DNA of 58,600 nucleotides, taken from positions 1-58,600 of the forward strand of contig CAKPXN010000004.1 of NCBI GenBank assembly GCA_934202095.1, in the 5' to 3' direction. Under the pieces are notes generated by a model. It worked only from the letters and a program-made list of their open reading frames with translations, was not told the origin of the DNA and made no database searches. The translations under genes and the position numbers were made by a program. Below are positions 16,017-23,446 of the stretch, in pieces (the first letter of the stretch is position 1; each line of letters starts with the position of its first letter). This stretch comes from an uncultured Veillonella sp. (GTDB lineage: Bacteria > Bacillota > Negativicutes > Veillonellales > Veillonellaceae).

Positions 16017-16025
16017 ATATATACG

Positions 16026-16078
16026 AAATGGCTAGTATAGATGTTCTTCAATGAGAAAATCATCTATACTAGCCATTT
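16026..16078. terminator. Long perfect hairpin, probable bidirectional terminator
   Basis: An 18-base arm (16026-16043) is repeated in inverted form at 16061-16078 with no mismatch, loop of 17 bases. It lies between two convergent genes. The flanking T-runs are weak, so a terminator is likely but not certain. Confidence 0.65.
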
Positions 16079-16091
16079 CCATTATACGATA

Positions 16092-17102
16092 TTATTTTAA
16101 TCTTTTTTCGAAAATTGTTGAAATAGGATTATCAACAAACTTATTCGCCTCATTAATATAGCGGCGTACCATATTTACACTATGATGGCGTGTTTGACGC
16201 ATGATATTACGTTCTTCAACACCATAGGCCGCCGCAGTTGTAGCAAAACCATGACGCAAGCTATGAGCGCCGTACATAGCAGGATCAAGACCAATAAGAG
16301 AAATATATTTTTTTACAATCTCTGCAATGGACTTATCAGAAATTGCCGTTTTCCGTAATGACATTGATTTAGTAAAGCCTCGAAATACAGGTCCAGATGT
16401 AATGCCACTGGCAGTTAACCATTTTTTTAAAGCTCGTACGGCATCTAATGGAGAGCCTTGTAGATTTGGAATCGCTACAATAGCACCTTGGCCTTCTTGG
16501 TCAGCCTTAGATGAAGCGACAAATATCTCAAGGCCTTGTGGAGAAAACTTTAAATTCTCTACAGTTAAGGCTGCAATTTCACTGCGTCTAAAAGCACCCA
16601 TAAATCCAATGAGCAAAATTGCTTTATCTCGTAGTTTCTGAATCTTTGGACTATCACTAACATCGATACATTCTAAAATATCTTCAATATCATCCAATAA
16701 AATAGGTGTCTTACCTTGTTGAAAGGTTCCCTTTAAACGTCGTATTCCCCGCAGAGCTTGCTTCACTAGAGGGGACATACATGGATTTTCTCTAGAACCA
16801 GAAGCATTATAGTTTTCTGATATAGCACTAATTCGACGAGCAATCGTATTGGCCTTTGCATAGTCTGCTAGATCATTAATATAATTAACGATTGTTTCTG
16901 GTGTGGCGGGAAAATAGGATACCTTTTGGTAATTACACCAATCAACGAAGTCATCCCAATCTGACTCATAGGCATTTACCGTATTTTCAGCCTTTGAAAG
17001 TAAAATACTTTGTTTTGCTTTCATAGATAATTTTGTACTGTTCATTAACGCATCATTATGGCGCAAATAGAAATGTTTTTTCTCTTCTTTAGACTGTGAC
17101 AT
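16092..17102 (-). CDS. Tyrosine recombinase / site-specific integrase
   Basis: A 336-residue phage-integrase-family recombinase. The N-terminal core-binding SAM-like domain spans about residues 35-125; the catalytic domain holds R172 (GAFRRSE), K199 (SSKADQ), H280-R283 (HSLRHG), H307 (RHHS) and the nucleophile Y315 (RRYI), so it looks active. The start at 17102 is preferred over GTG 17123 because AAAGGA precedes it on the minus strand. No partner, excisionase, att duplication or cargo is visible, and flanking genes are core. It could be a XerC/D-type or a domesticated integrase; the chromosome-dimer role is not shown by context. Confidence 0.88.
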   Translation of the reverse strand: MSQSKEEKKHFYLRHNDALMNSTKLSMKAKQSILLSKAENTVNAYESDWDDFVDWCNYQKVSYFPATPETIVNYINDLADYAKANTIARRISAISENYNASGSRENPCMSPLVKQALRGIRRLKGTFQQGKTPILLDDIEDILECIDVSDSPKIQKLRDKAILLIGFMGAFRRSEIAALTVENLKFSPQGLEIFVASSKADQEGQGAIVAIPNLQGSPLDAVRALKKWLTASGITSGPVFRGFTKSMSLRKTAISDKSIAEIVKKYISLIGLDPAMYGAHSLRHGFATTAAAYGVEERNIMRQTRHHSVNMVRRYINEANKFVDNPISTIFEKRLK

Positions 17103-17159
17103 ATATAATCCTTTTACTAACACTATGCTATTATTGTATCACATAGAAACATGGAATTA

Positions 17160-17168
17160 TGCTATAAT
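17160..17168 (+). promoter_or_regulatory. Extended -10 promoter of the VanW-domain gene
   Basis: TGCTATAAT is an exact TGNTATAAT element 47 bases before the start codon. Confidence 0.55.
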
Positions 17169-17214
17169 TAGATGATTTTGAACGAAATTTCACGAATTTT
17201 ATTTGAAAGATATA

Positions 17215-18573
17215 ATGATGAACTTAAAACAATTATTATGTAGTGTATTAATCGGTTCTTGTCTATTTACTAGTGGTTGCAGCTTAATTCCTACGGATGG
17301 CACAATTACATATGGCCTATATTATGAGGATCAAGATATCTCCGGATATTCTAGAGATGCTGTTAGCTCCTTAATTCATACAGAGGCTAGTAATAATAAA
17401 ACAATTACTATAACAATTCCCAATCAAAGTACGCGACAAGTAAACGTAAAAGATTTAGGAATTACGCTTGATACAGATAGTACGAAATCTAACATTTTTA
17501 CCTATGGTTATGAAGATGATTTAAAAACACTCCTTATACATAGAATCACTGCCTTTATCTATAAAGTGCACATGAATCCAGTATATAAATTGGATGAAGT
17601 AACTGCAAAAGCATATTTAACAGAACTAGCAAAGCAAATCGATGTATCTGGTCATGATGCGTTATTAACGGTTGAAAATGGTCAAGTCAAGATGACGCCT
17701 TCAAAAGAAGGAAAACGCGTTGATATTGATGAAACAATAAAAAAATTAAAGACACAACTAGAAGAAAATGATTTTAATAATATTTCTATAGAATTTACAT
17801 CTAAGGACACAGTTCGTGTGACAAATGATGATGTAAAACCGTTAACAGCTGTTCTTGGTAGTTATACTACAAATTTTGATGCATCTAATGCCAATAGAAC
17901 ACATAATATTGAATTAGCTTCAACCAAAATTAGTGGTACACTGATCAAACCTGGTGAAGTCTTTTCCTTTAATGATGTTGTCGGTGAACGCACTGCAGAA
18001 GCTGGCTATGATGATGCACCAGTTATTGTTGATGGAAAATTAGTACCAGGTATTGGTGGCGGTATTTGCCAAGTTAGCTCTACATTATTTAACACTGCAT
18101 TACTATCTGGTATGAACATCATTGAGCGGACACCTCATTTTGAACCTGTTAGCTATATTCCTGCAGGACGTGATGCAACCGTTGCTTATGGTTATTTAGA
18201 CTTTCAATTTAGAAATCCATATGCCCATAATATATATGTATTAAGTGTTATGAATAATGGCCAATTAACTATATATATCATAGGTGTACCAGAAGACGTA
18301 CCAAAATCCGTTTCCATTAGTATAGGTGATCGTACAGATATTCCTAATCAAACAATTACCAAAATAGACCCTTCTGCCAAAGAGGACAGTACAGAAGAAG
18401 GTCACATTGGGTTTAGAATTAATACATATCGTACAATAACATATGGTAATTGGGTCACTACAACAGATGTATTTGAGTCTACATATGATCCAGTAGATAC
18501 GATTATTACTAAGAAACCTGCAGCACCAGAACCTACAAAAAAAGACTCACCAAAGAGTAAAACAAAAAGATAA
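17215..18573 (+). CDS. VanW family lipoprotein
   Basis: A 452-residue secreted lipoprotein. A signal peptide with lipobox FTSGC puts the modified cysteine at residue 22. Residues about 35-215 resemble the YoaR-like putative peptidoglycan-binding repeat region; residues about 225-370 are the VanW domain, with GEVFSFNDVVGERT, PGIGGGICQVSSTLFN and RDATVAYG-type motifs. The tail is Lys/Pro/Ser-rich (PEPTKKDSPKSKTKR). VanW proteins occur in cell-envelope contexts and their function is unknown; nothing indicates vancomycin resistance here. Two adjacent ATGs (17215, 17218) are possible starts; the upstream TTG at 17203 lacks support. Confidence 0.88.
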   Translation: MMNLKQLLCSVLIGSCLFTSGCSLIPTDGTITYGLYYEDQDISGYSRDAVSSLIHTEASNNKTITITIPNQSTRQVNVKDLGITLDTDSTKSNIFTYGYEDDLKTLLIHRITAFIYKVHMNPVYKLDEVTAKAYLTELAKQIDVSGHDALLTVENGQVKMTPSKEGKRVDIDETIKKLKTQLEENDFNNISIEFTSKDTVRVTNDDVKPLTAVLGSYTTNFDASNANRTHNIELASTKISGTLIKPGEVFSFNDVVGERTAEAGYDDAPVIVDGKLVPGIGGGICQVSSTLFNTALLSGMNIIERTPHFEPVSYIPAGRDATVAYGYLDFQFRNPYAHNIYVLSVMNNGQLTIYIIGVPEDVPKSVSISIGDRTDIPNQTITKIDPSAKEDSTEEGHIGFRINTYRTITYGNWVTTTDVFESTYDPVDTIITKKPAAPEPTKKDSPKSKTKR

Positions 18574-18596
18574 ATATTAACATTCTATTAAATATG

Positions 18597-18638
18597 GCCT
18601 AATCTATTGACCGAATGCATAGATTAGGCTATTATTTT
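18597..18638 (+). terminator. Intrinsic terminator after the VanW-domain gene
   Basis: GCCTAATCTAT pairs with ATAGATTAGGC over an 11-base loop, followed by a TATTATTTT tail. Confidence 0.8.
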
Positions 18639-18730
18639 AACTTGTAGTAAGGTATTTATACCTAAAAGCGCTAAAATTACACATTTCATTCTCAATAATT
18701 ATCAATTAAAATCATAAGTTGAGGTTCACT

Positions 18731-19345
18731 ATGGATACAATTTTACAATTTGACCATACAGTCATATTTTATATACAACAACATTTTATTAGTTCCTATT
18801 TAACACCAATCATGTACTGGTTATCCAAAATAACTAGTGCAGGTGCTTTATGGATCTTAATTTCTATTATATTAATGATTCAAAAGAAATATCGCGTAAT
18901 TGGCCTTGGAATGTTCATTTCCTTAGTCTTAGTATTCATCATAGGCGACCAAGGGTTAAAACCTCATGTAGCGCGTTTAAGACCTTTTGTAGATTTCCCT
19001 GAAGTACCATTGGTAGCACCGCCACCAGCAGCAACGACATATTCATTTCCATCAGGGCATAGTTTTGGATCATTTGCGGCTGCAACAGCATTGTACTTAG
19101 GATTAAATAATATATGTCCAGCAAAGAAATTCTGGGGCGTTATAGCGTTAATTGGAGCCTGCGTAGTAGCATTTGCACGCGTATACTTATTTGTACATTA
19201 TCCAACAGATGTATTAACTGGATTAGTATTAGGTATCATCGTAGGTTGTATTGCATGGAAAATCGCCAAAGTCTTATGGTCTTGGTGGACAGGTCGTAAA
19301 AACGAAGTAGAATACGAACCATATACATTTAAACGTAAAAACTAA
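18731..19345 (+). CDS. PAP2-family membrane phosphatase
   Basis: A 204-residue membrane protein of the PAP2/undecaprenyl-diphosphatase-like family. All three catalytic signatures are visible: KPHVARLRP, PSGHSFGSF and the RVYLFVHYPTDV stretch (R...HxxxD). Five or six hydrophobic segments flank them. Likely acts on a lipid or prenyl diphosphate at the outer face of the inner membrane; the substrate (undecaprenyl diphosphate, phosphatidate) cannot be read from the sequence. Start 18731 is chosen over TTG 18719 because GAGG lies before the ATG. Confidence 0.9.
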   Translation: MDTILQFDHTVIFYIQQHFISSYLTPIMYWLSKITSAGALWILISIILMIQKKYRVIGLGMFISLVLVFIIGDQGLKPHVARLRPFVDFPEVPLVAPPPAATTYSFPSGHSFGSFAAATALYLGLNNICPAKKFWGVIALIGACVVAFARVYLFVHYPTDVLTGLVLGIIVGCIAWKIAKVLWSWWTGRKNEVEYEPYTFKRKN

Positions 19346-19362
19346 AAACCCTGAAACTAATG

Positions 19363-19385
19363 ATTGGGCCTGACTTAGGCCCAAT
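19363..19385 (+). terminator. Hairpin after the PAP2 gene, probable terminator
   Basis: ATTGGGCC and GGCCCAAT form a perfect 8-bp stem with a 7-base loop and only a short T-rich tail. Confidence 0.6.
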
Positions 19386-19397
19386 TCTTACGCCTTA

Positions 19398-19434
19398 AAT
19401 TACTTCCGATAAATTATCGTTATCGGAAGTAATT
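19398..19434. repeat. Perfect 15-bp inverted repeat without T-run
   Basis: AATTACTTCCGATAA (19398-19412) and its exact reverse complement (19420-19434) flank a 7-base loop. No T-run follows on either strand, so a simple terminator is doubtful; it lies 44 bp before the promoter of the small gene. Confidence 0.5.
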
Positions 19435-19477
19435 GTAAAAAAAGAAACACTAGCCTATATTTCTTTTCATTTCTATA

Positions 19478-19506
19478 TTGAAATTTATCGAATATAGTTG
19501 TAAAAT
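19478..19506 (+). promoter_or_regulatory. Promoter of the 49-residue peptide gene
   Basis: TTGAAA (19478-19483), exactly 17 bp, TAAAAT (19501-19506), followed by a short leader and a strong ribosome binding site AAGGGAGG (19545-19552). Confidence 0.7.
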
Positions 19507-19560
19507 AGTCATATAAACTATGTATATTTCTCATATTAGCTCTCAAGGGAGGATAATTAT

Positions 19561-19710
19561 ATGTGCTGGTGTGATATCGTAAGTAAAGCTAAAATTGGCA
19601 GTTTAAAAAATCTAGGAAATGGCATGGAACATTCTTTGCGTTTTCTCGCAGAAATCGTTGTAGGACTCAGTTGTTTACGTGTTGTTATTAACTGGATTTT
19701 TGGCATCTAA
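19561..19710 (+). CDS. Small membrane peptide, 49 residues, unknown function
   Basis: Not a family I recognise. ATG sits 8 bases after AAGGGAGG, itself behind a good promoter, and the frame ends before an intrinsic terminator, so this is a complete transcription unit. The peptide begins MCWCD (two cysteines spaced CxC), has a basic stretch with lysines (SKAKIGSLKN), and ends with a hydrophobic, probably membrane-spanning helix from about residue 28 to 49 that includes one Cys, one Arg and two aromatic residues (LSCLRVVINWIFGI). Candidates include a regulator of a membrane protein or a hydrophobic toxin; the sequence does not decide. No antisense RNA gene is obvious. Confidence 0.7.
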   Translation: MCWCDIVSKAKIGSLKNLGNGMEHSLRFLAEIVVGLSCLRVVINWIFGI

Positions 19711-19734
19711 TAATCAAATATAAATTAATACACT

Positions 19735-19768
19735 AAAGGTGCCTAGCATTGCTAAGCGCCTTATTTTT
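19735..19768 (+). terminator. Intrinsic terminator of the small peptide gene
   Basis: AAGGTGCCTAGCA pairs with TGCTAAGCGCCTT (one mismatch, one G-U) and is followed by ATTTTT. Confidence 0.8.
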
Positions 19769-19796
19769 GTATCTATAAATATATACTCTTATATTT

Positions 19797-20540
19797 CTAA
19801 TCATTAGAGCTACAGCTAATGAATTCAATAATAATTTGGCATATATCCCCGGCCTCATCAAAAGCCCAATATACAGGATATAAACCATCACCAAAGCCAG
19901 ATTGTATCATCGGTACATATAAATCAGTGTTTGGTATTTTGAAGTTAATCCAATCGCCACCTGGTCGTTGAAATTTTGGATAAGCGATAGCATTTAATTT
20001 AAATAGCTCATCAAAGTAATCATCATAAATATTGCCATCAGGATGTTGTTCATACCAATGACGATCAAATTCTCTATACGCAGTTACAGTTGCTTCATCA
20101 ACAAGTGTTGCCAATCCTGCATCTACAGGAAAACCAATATAACTTTCACCATCTTCTAACTCGCTTAAATCCTCATGACCTTTAAGGGCTAACTCATATT
20201 GTACAGGTTTTGTATTCTTAAACAACACCCTAGTTAATACATAACGATAATAATCTGTATCTAGTTCAGCTACTTTTGTTTCTATCGGATAGGTTCCTGG
20301 TTCTACAGTACGTATATATGTCTTATTATCAATAGCCGCTAAATGTGTTAATGGATCACACGCAACAATACGTCCTGTTGGCAAAGTTATATCTCCCATC
20401 GGCAATGTATATAGTTTTTTGCCAAATAGTTCATCAGCTTCGAATATGGCATGATAATCAACAGGTGCTTTTAATTTCCCTTCACTGCCTAGATGATTAA
20501 ATGTGTTTATCCATTCTTTTGATATATCCTGTGTATTCAT
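19797..20540 (-). CDS. DUF4241 domain protein
   Basis: A 247-residue soluble protein. The pattern of the DUF4241 family is visible: a strand-turn with LPTGRIVACDPLTHL (about residues 53-67), central V-AELDTDYYRY-like text, and the closing segment SGFGDGLYPVYWAFDEAGDI (about 214-233). The function of the family is not established. It follows the HAD gene by 11 bases on the same strand and probably shares its transcript. No signal peptide or membrane segment. Confidence 0.8.
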   Translation of the reverse strand: MNTQDISKEWINTFNHLGSEGKLKAPVDYHAIFEADELFGKKLYTLPMGDITLPTGRIVACDPLTHLAAIDNKTYIRTVEPGTYPIETKVAELDTDYYRYVLTRVLFKNTKPVQYELALKGHEDLSELEDGESYIGFPVDAGLATLVDEATVTAYREFDRHWYEQHPDGNIYDDYFDELFKLNAIAYPKFQRPGGDWINFKIPNTDLYVPMIQSGFGDGLYPVYWAFDEAGDICQIIIEFISCSSND

Positions 20541-20551
20541 TATAGAAACTC

Positions 20552-21442
20552 CTATCTATGTGATTCTGCTTCATGCTTATTACGTACATATTGTTGTTCT
20601 AACGATTCATAAGCCGCTGTTTTCTGAATGATTTGTTTAACCACAGTATCTAAATCAGAACCATCTGTATAATCTGCCGGTGCATAATAACGAATGCGAT
20701 GATGTTGCATCATTTTATAAACCTTATCCTTATTCTTGCTATCTGGATCATATACACCAATTGAATGACCTCCATTGACATTAACAAGGCTCATGCAAGG
20801 GATATCTGTATCACTATCACCTATATAAATCATGTTGCGGAACGGTACACGTTGTTCTTCAGGGCGGATATAATCGTTTACACCGGGATCATTTATGTCT
20901 AACACGCCTTTTTGTATACGGAATAAAAACTGCGTTTTATTTGTGTAATTGATGGCTTGTGCAGGCCAGACGGCCACGCCTTTATCGTCAAACATAAATG
21001 CGCTGGCATAGATTTTTTTGAAAGCCCCATTTTTCGCCATTTCAGTGCCTTCAATCATCTCTTTTAAGCCAGAAGATATGATGTAATGTTCGATTTGTAC
21101 ACCTTGTTTTAATCCGTACTGACGAATACGTTCAAACCACGTATTCACGCCATTATATAGTGCAACCTTGCTTCCATAATCGGCTAGTACCTCTTTTGTT
21201 AGGAATTGTTTACCATACGATTTTGTTGCCATCATATACATATAAGCCAAGTTGTTATCCATATCATGTTCTTTAGCCAATGTATTCGATTCTTGCCAAA
21301 ACTCGTTGACGTCGACATTTAAGGATTGGATGAAACCTTGGGCTTGCATATCATCAGGTGACAAGGTCTTATCGAAATCATAACAAATGGCTAAAACGGG
21401 GAAATCAGATTCTGCAGATGATTGGTTTTTATAGGTAATCAT
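20552..21442 (-). CDS. HAD-superfamily hydrolase
   Basis: A 296-residue haloacid-dehalogenase-like phosphatase. Motif I with the nucleophile is CYDFDKTLS (D22, D24), motif II is IISSGL (near residue 125), and motif IV is YIGDSDTDIPC (near 215). A helical cap lies between motif I and II. The substrate is unknown. ATG follows AAAGGAGGTG on the minus strand. It is followed by the DUF4241 gene and preceded by the DUF1848 gene with a 115-base gap that may hold its own promoter. Confidence 0.88.
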   Translation of the reverse strand: MITYKNQSSAESDFPVLAICYDFDKTLSPDDMQAQGFIQSLNVDVNEFWQESNTLAKEHDMDNNLAYMYMMATKSYGKQFLTKEVLADYGSKVALYNGVNTWFERIRQYGLKQGVQIEHYIISSGLKEMIEGTEMAKNGAFKKIYASAFMFDDKGVAVWPAQAINYTNKTQFLFRIQKGVLDINDPGVNDYIRPEEQRVPFRNMIYIGDSDTDIPCMSLVNVNGGHSIGVYDPDSKNKDKVYKMMQHHRIRYYAPADYTDGSDLDTVVKQIIQKTAAYESLEQQYVRNKHEAESHR

Positions 21443-21556
21443 AAGACACCTCCTTTAATAAATATAATACATTCCTCTACTTATATACATTCCAAAAGAG
21501 CTTCGTTGACAAGCAAATTCGATCAAAAAACTGCAATAATATCTTTACCCCTGAAA

Positions 21557-22492
21557 TTATGGGTCAAAAAGGCTGTTTTGGATGGGAATACTATATTTAG
21601 ATGCGCAGCTTATTTTTATAGTATCATGAGGATTTATATGTCCAATCAATAATGAGGATTGAGGATCATGGTTATTTCTGTTGATGCGTACAGCATGCTG
21701 ATTTGTATTAGCATAACAATAACGGCAAAAATGACTGCATGTATCATACGCCCCTATATCGCCATGTAAATAACAATTGCATTCAGGTCGCGCCGGTCTT
21801 TTCTTAGGTACCTTCAATTTTACATTCCATGCTCGTTCATAGCAATCTATGGTTAGGCAACCACTCGTATCAGCGCCAATAGATTTAAAAGTATCGCCTT
21901 CACCACAGGTTTTTAAGGTCATACTAAATTGATGCGCGATATCTACCAAATTCTTCATCAAACTAATTTGAACGTCTTTAGAAGGTCGTTTTCCTTCAGG
22001 AAAGTTTCGTAATACCTTATCGTATATATCTAAATAACTGGCTACAACTGTATCTGTATACCCTTCTAATGATTTGGCCATCTTGTAAAAGCTTTCACAA
22101 TGAAAATCAACAGAATACTTATGATTAATAATAATTGGATCATAGCGCCACACCACTGATTGATGGTTAAGACTGTTACTAATCGTTTTAAAACCATTAA
22201 TGACCTGTTCATATGGTGGCACATAGGGTTCAATATCTGTTCCGTATGGCGTGATGGTCATGTGCCAAAATTGATGATAGTCCTCAATATAAGGTAAATA
22301 CTGAATGAAAGGCAGTGGGTTTTTAGTACAAAAAGCGATACCATCGACGACATTATGATTAATCATGTACCGTGTAATTTGATTAGGCTGATACGGATTA
22401 CGTACATCTACAAAACCAGCTTTCAAACGATTAATAAACCACTGCCCATAAAAGGCTGGAATATCTGTCCTTTGTCCTGTTTGTAAAATCAT
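21557..22492 (-). CDS. DUF1848 protein with C-terminal CxxxCxxC cluster
   Basis: A 311-residue protein of the DUF1848 family: N-terminal QTGQRTDIPAFYGQWF, FCTKNP near residue 55, VVWRYDPIII near 117, and a C-terminal cysteine-rich region with ECNCY, DTC and CSHFCRYCYAN. The last has the CxxxCxxC spacing used by radical-SAM enzymes to hold a 4Fe-4S cluster, but at the C-terminal end. Enzymatic role unknown. Start 22492 is chosen because AGGAGGGGG precedes it on the minus strand; a start at 22513 would lie upstream of that site. Confidence 0.85.
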   Translation of the reverse strand: MILQTGQRTDIPAFYGQWFINRLKAGFVDVRNPYQPNQITRYMINHNVVDGIAFCTKNPLPFIQYLPYIEDYHQFWHMTITPYGTDIEPYVPPYEQVINGFKTISNSLNHQSVVWRYDPIIINHKYSVDFHCESFYKMAKSLEGYTDTVVASYLDIYDKVLRNFPEGKRPSKDVQISLMKNLVDIAHQFSMTLKTCGEGDTFKSIGADTSGCLTIDCYERAWNVKLKVPKKRPARPECNCYLHGDIGAYDTCSHFCRYCYANTNQHAVRINRNNHDPQSSLLIGHINPHDTIKISCASKYSIPIQNSLFDP

Positions 22493-22581
22493 AATCCCCC
22501 TCCTTCCTTTCAAAGCTTCTATTTTATTATATCTAATGTAGTCAATTTATGAAATATTTCATAGGAATACTACCATAGGTA

Positions 22582-22590
22582 TGATACTAT
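22582..22590 (+). promoter_or_regulatory. Extended -10 promoter of the methyltransferase gene
   Basis: TGATACTAT resembles the extended -10 element TGNTATAAT, 28 bases before the ATG at 22618. Confidence 0.45.
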
Positions 22591-22617
22591 TAGTACAGTA
22601 AAAAATAAGGAGACAGT

Positions 22618-23364
22618 ATGAACGATTCATTTAATCATATTATTCATCCTAAGGAGGATGACAAAACGTTTATTACATCCTATTGGACAGAGCGTGCCGA
22701 GGATTTTCGTAAATTGCGTGAAAAAGAGTTACAAAGCCCTAAGCTTCTATTGTGGCGCGATGAATTAGTAAAACACATGGAAGGGAAAACTAATTTACGT
22801 ATTTTAGATATCGGATGTGGGGCTGGTTTTTTCAGTATCATTCTATCTGAGCTGGGACATACTGTGATGGGCATCGATATTACGCCTAACATGATTGAAG
22901 AATCTAAACTATTAGCTCAATCTGTTGGTAGTACAGCCCAATTTACTGTTATGGACGCTGAAAATCTAGATTTCGATGACAATACCTTTGATATTATTGT
23001 GGCTCGCAATGTAACATGGAATTTACCACATCCAGATTTTGCGTATAAGGAATGGTTACGTGTGCTTAAATCTGGTGGCATGATTCTAAATTACGATGCA
23101 GAACACGCTAAAAATCATCACCATCTACCCCAATCTGTTCACAATGCGCATGAACATATCAAAGCTGAATTATTAGAAAAATGTCATACCATTTATCATA
23201 TGTTATCTATCAGCGGTACAGATCGTCCTGAATGGGATAAACAGCTTTTAGAATCTTATGAGGCTACCGTAACAATAGATTCAACTGTAGGCCCTCGCAT
23301 CTACGCGGAAGAAGATGAATTTTATATTCCTGTGCCTATGTTTTTGGTGAAAGCGATTAAATAG
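22618..23364 (+). CDS. Class I SAM-dependent methyltransferase
   Basis: A 248-residue methyltransferase of the type-11 family. The SAM loop is ILDIGCGAGFFSIILSELG (about residues 61-79), the acidic residue ending strand 2 is in VMGIDITPNM, motif III is DAENLDFDDNTFDIIVARN and the post-motif LKSGGMILNYD. The substrate is not determinable; related proteins methylate small molecules or polyketide/quinone precursors. ATG follows AAGGAGAC. It stands alone, divergent from the DUF1848 gene and convergent with mtaD. Confidence 0.88.
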   Translation: MNDSFNHIIHPKEDDKTFITSYWTERAEDFRKLREKELQSPKLLLWRDELVKHMEGKTNLRILDIGCGAGFFSIILSELGHTVMGIDITPNMIEESKLLAQSVGSTAQFTVMDAENLDFDDNTFDIIVARNVTWNLPHPDFAYKEWLRVLKSGGMILNYDAEHAKNHHHLPQSVHNAHEHIKAELLEKCHTIYHMLSISGTDRPEWDKQLLESYEATVTIDSTVGPRIYAEEDEFYIPVPMFLVKAIK

Positions 23365-23388
23365 AATGCCTATTACGGTAGGCAACAC

Positions 23389-23425
23389 AAAACCCACTCT
23401 ATGAAATATATCATGAGTGGGTTTT
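23389..23425. terminator. Bidirectional terminator between the methyltransferase and mtaD
   Basis: AAAACCCACTC and GAGTGGGTTTT form an 11-bp stem with A/T runs on both sides, between convergent genes. Confidence 0.85.
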
Positions 23426-23446
23426 CGTTATATGTGATATATAATC

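Noticed and set aside
16092..17102. The recombinase as an indication of a prophage or integrative element.
   Set aside because: No phage, excisionase, conjugation or cargo genes and no direct repeats flank it; neighbours are core genes.
17215..18573. VanW gene read as a vancomycin-resistance determinant.
   Set aside because: There are no vanA/vanH/vanX or vanS/vanR genes nearby; VanW-domain proteins are widespread in envelope roles.
19797..23364. The DUF4241/HAD/DUF1848/methyltransferase region as a defence island.
   Set aside because: No nuclease, toxin or restriction-type domain is visible; the region has no CRISPR or phage features.
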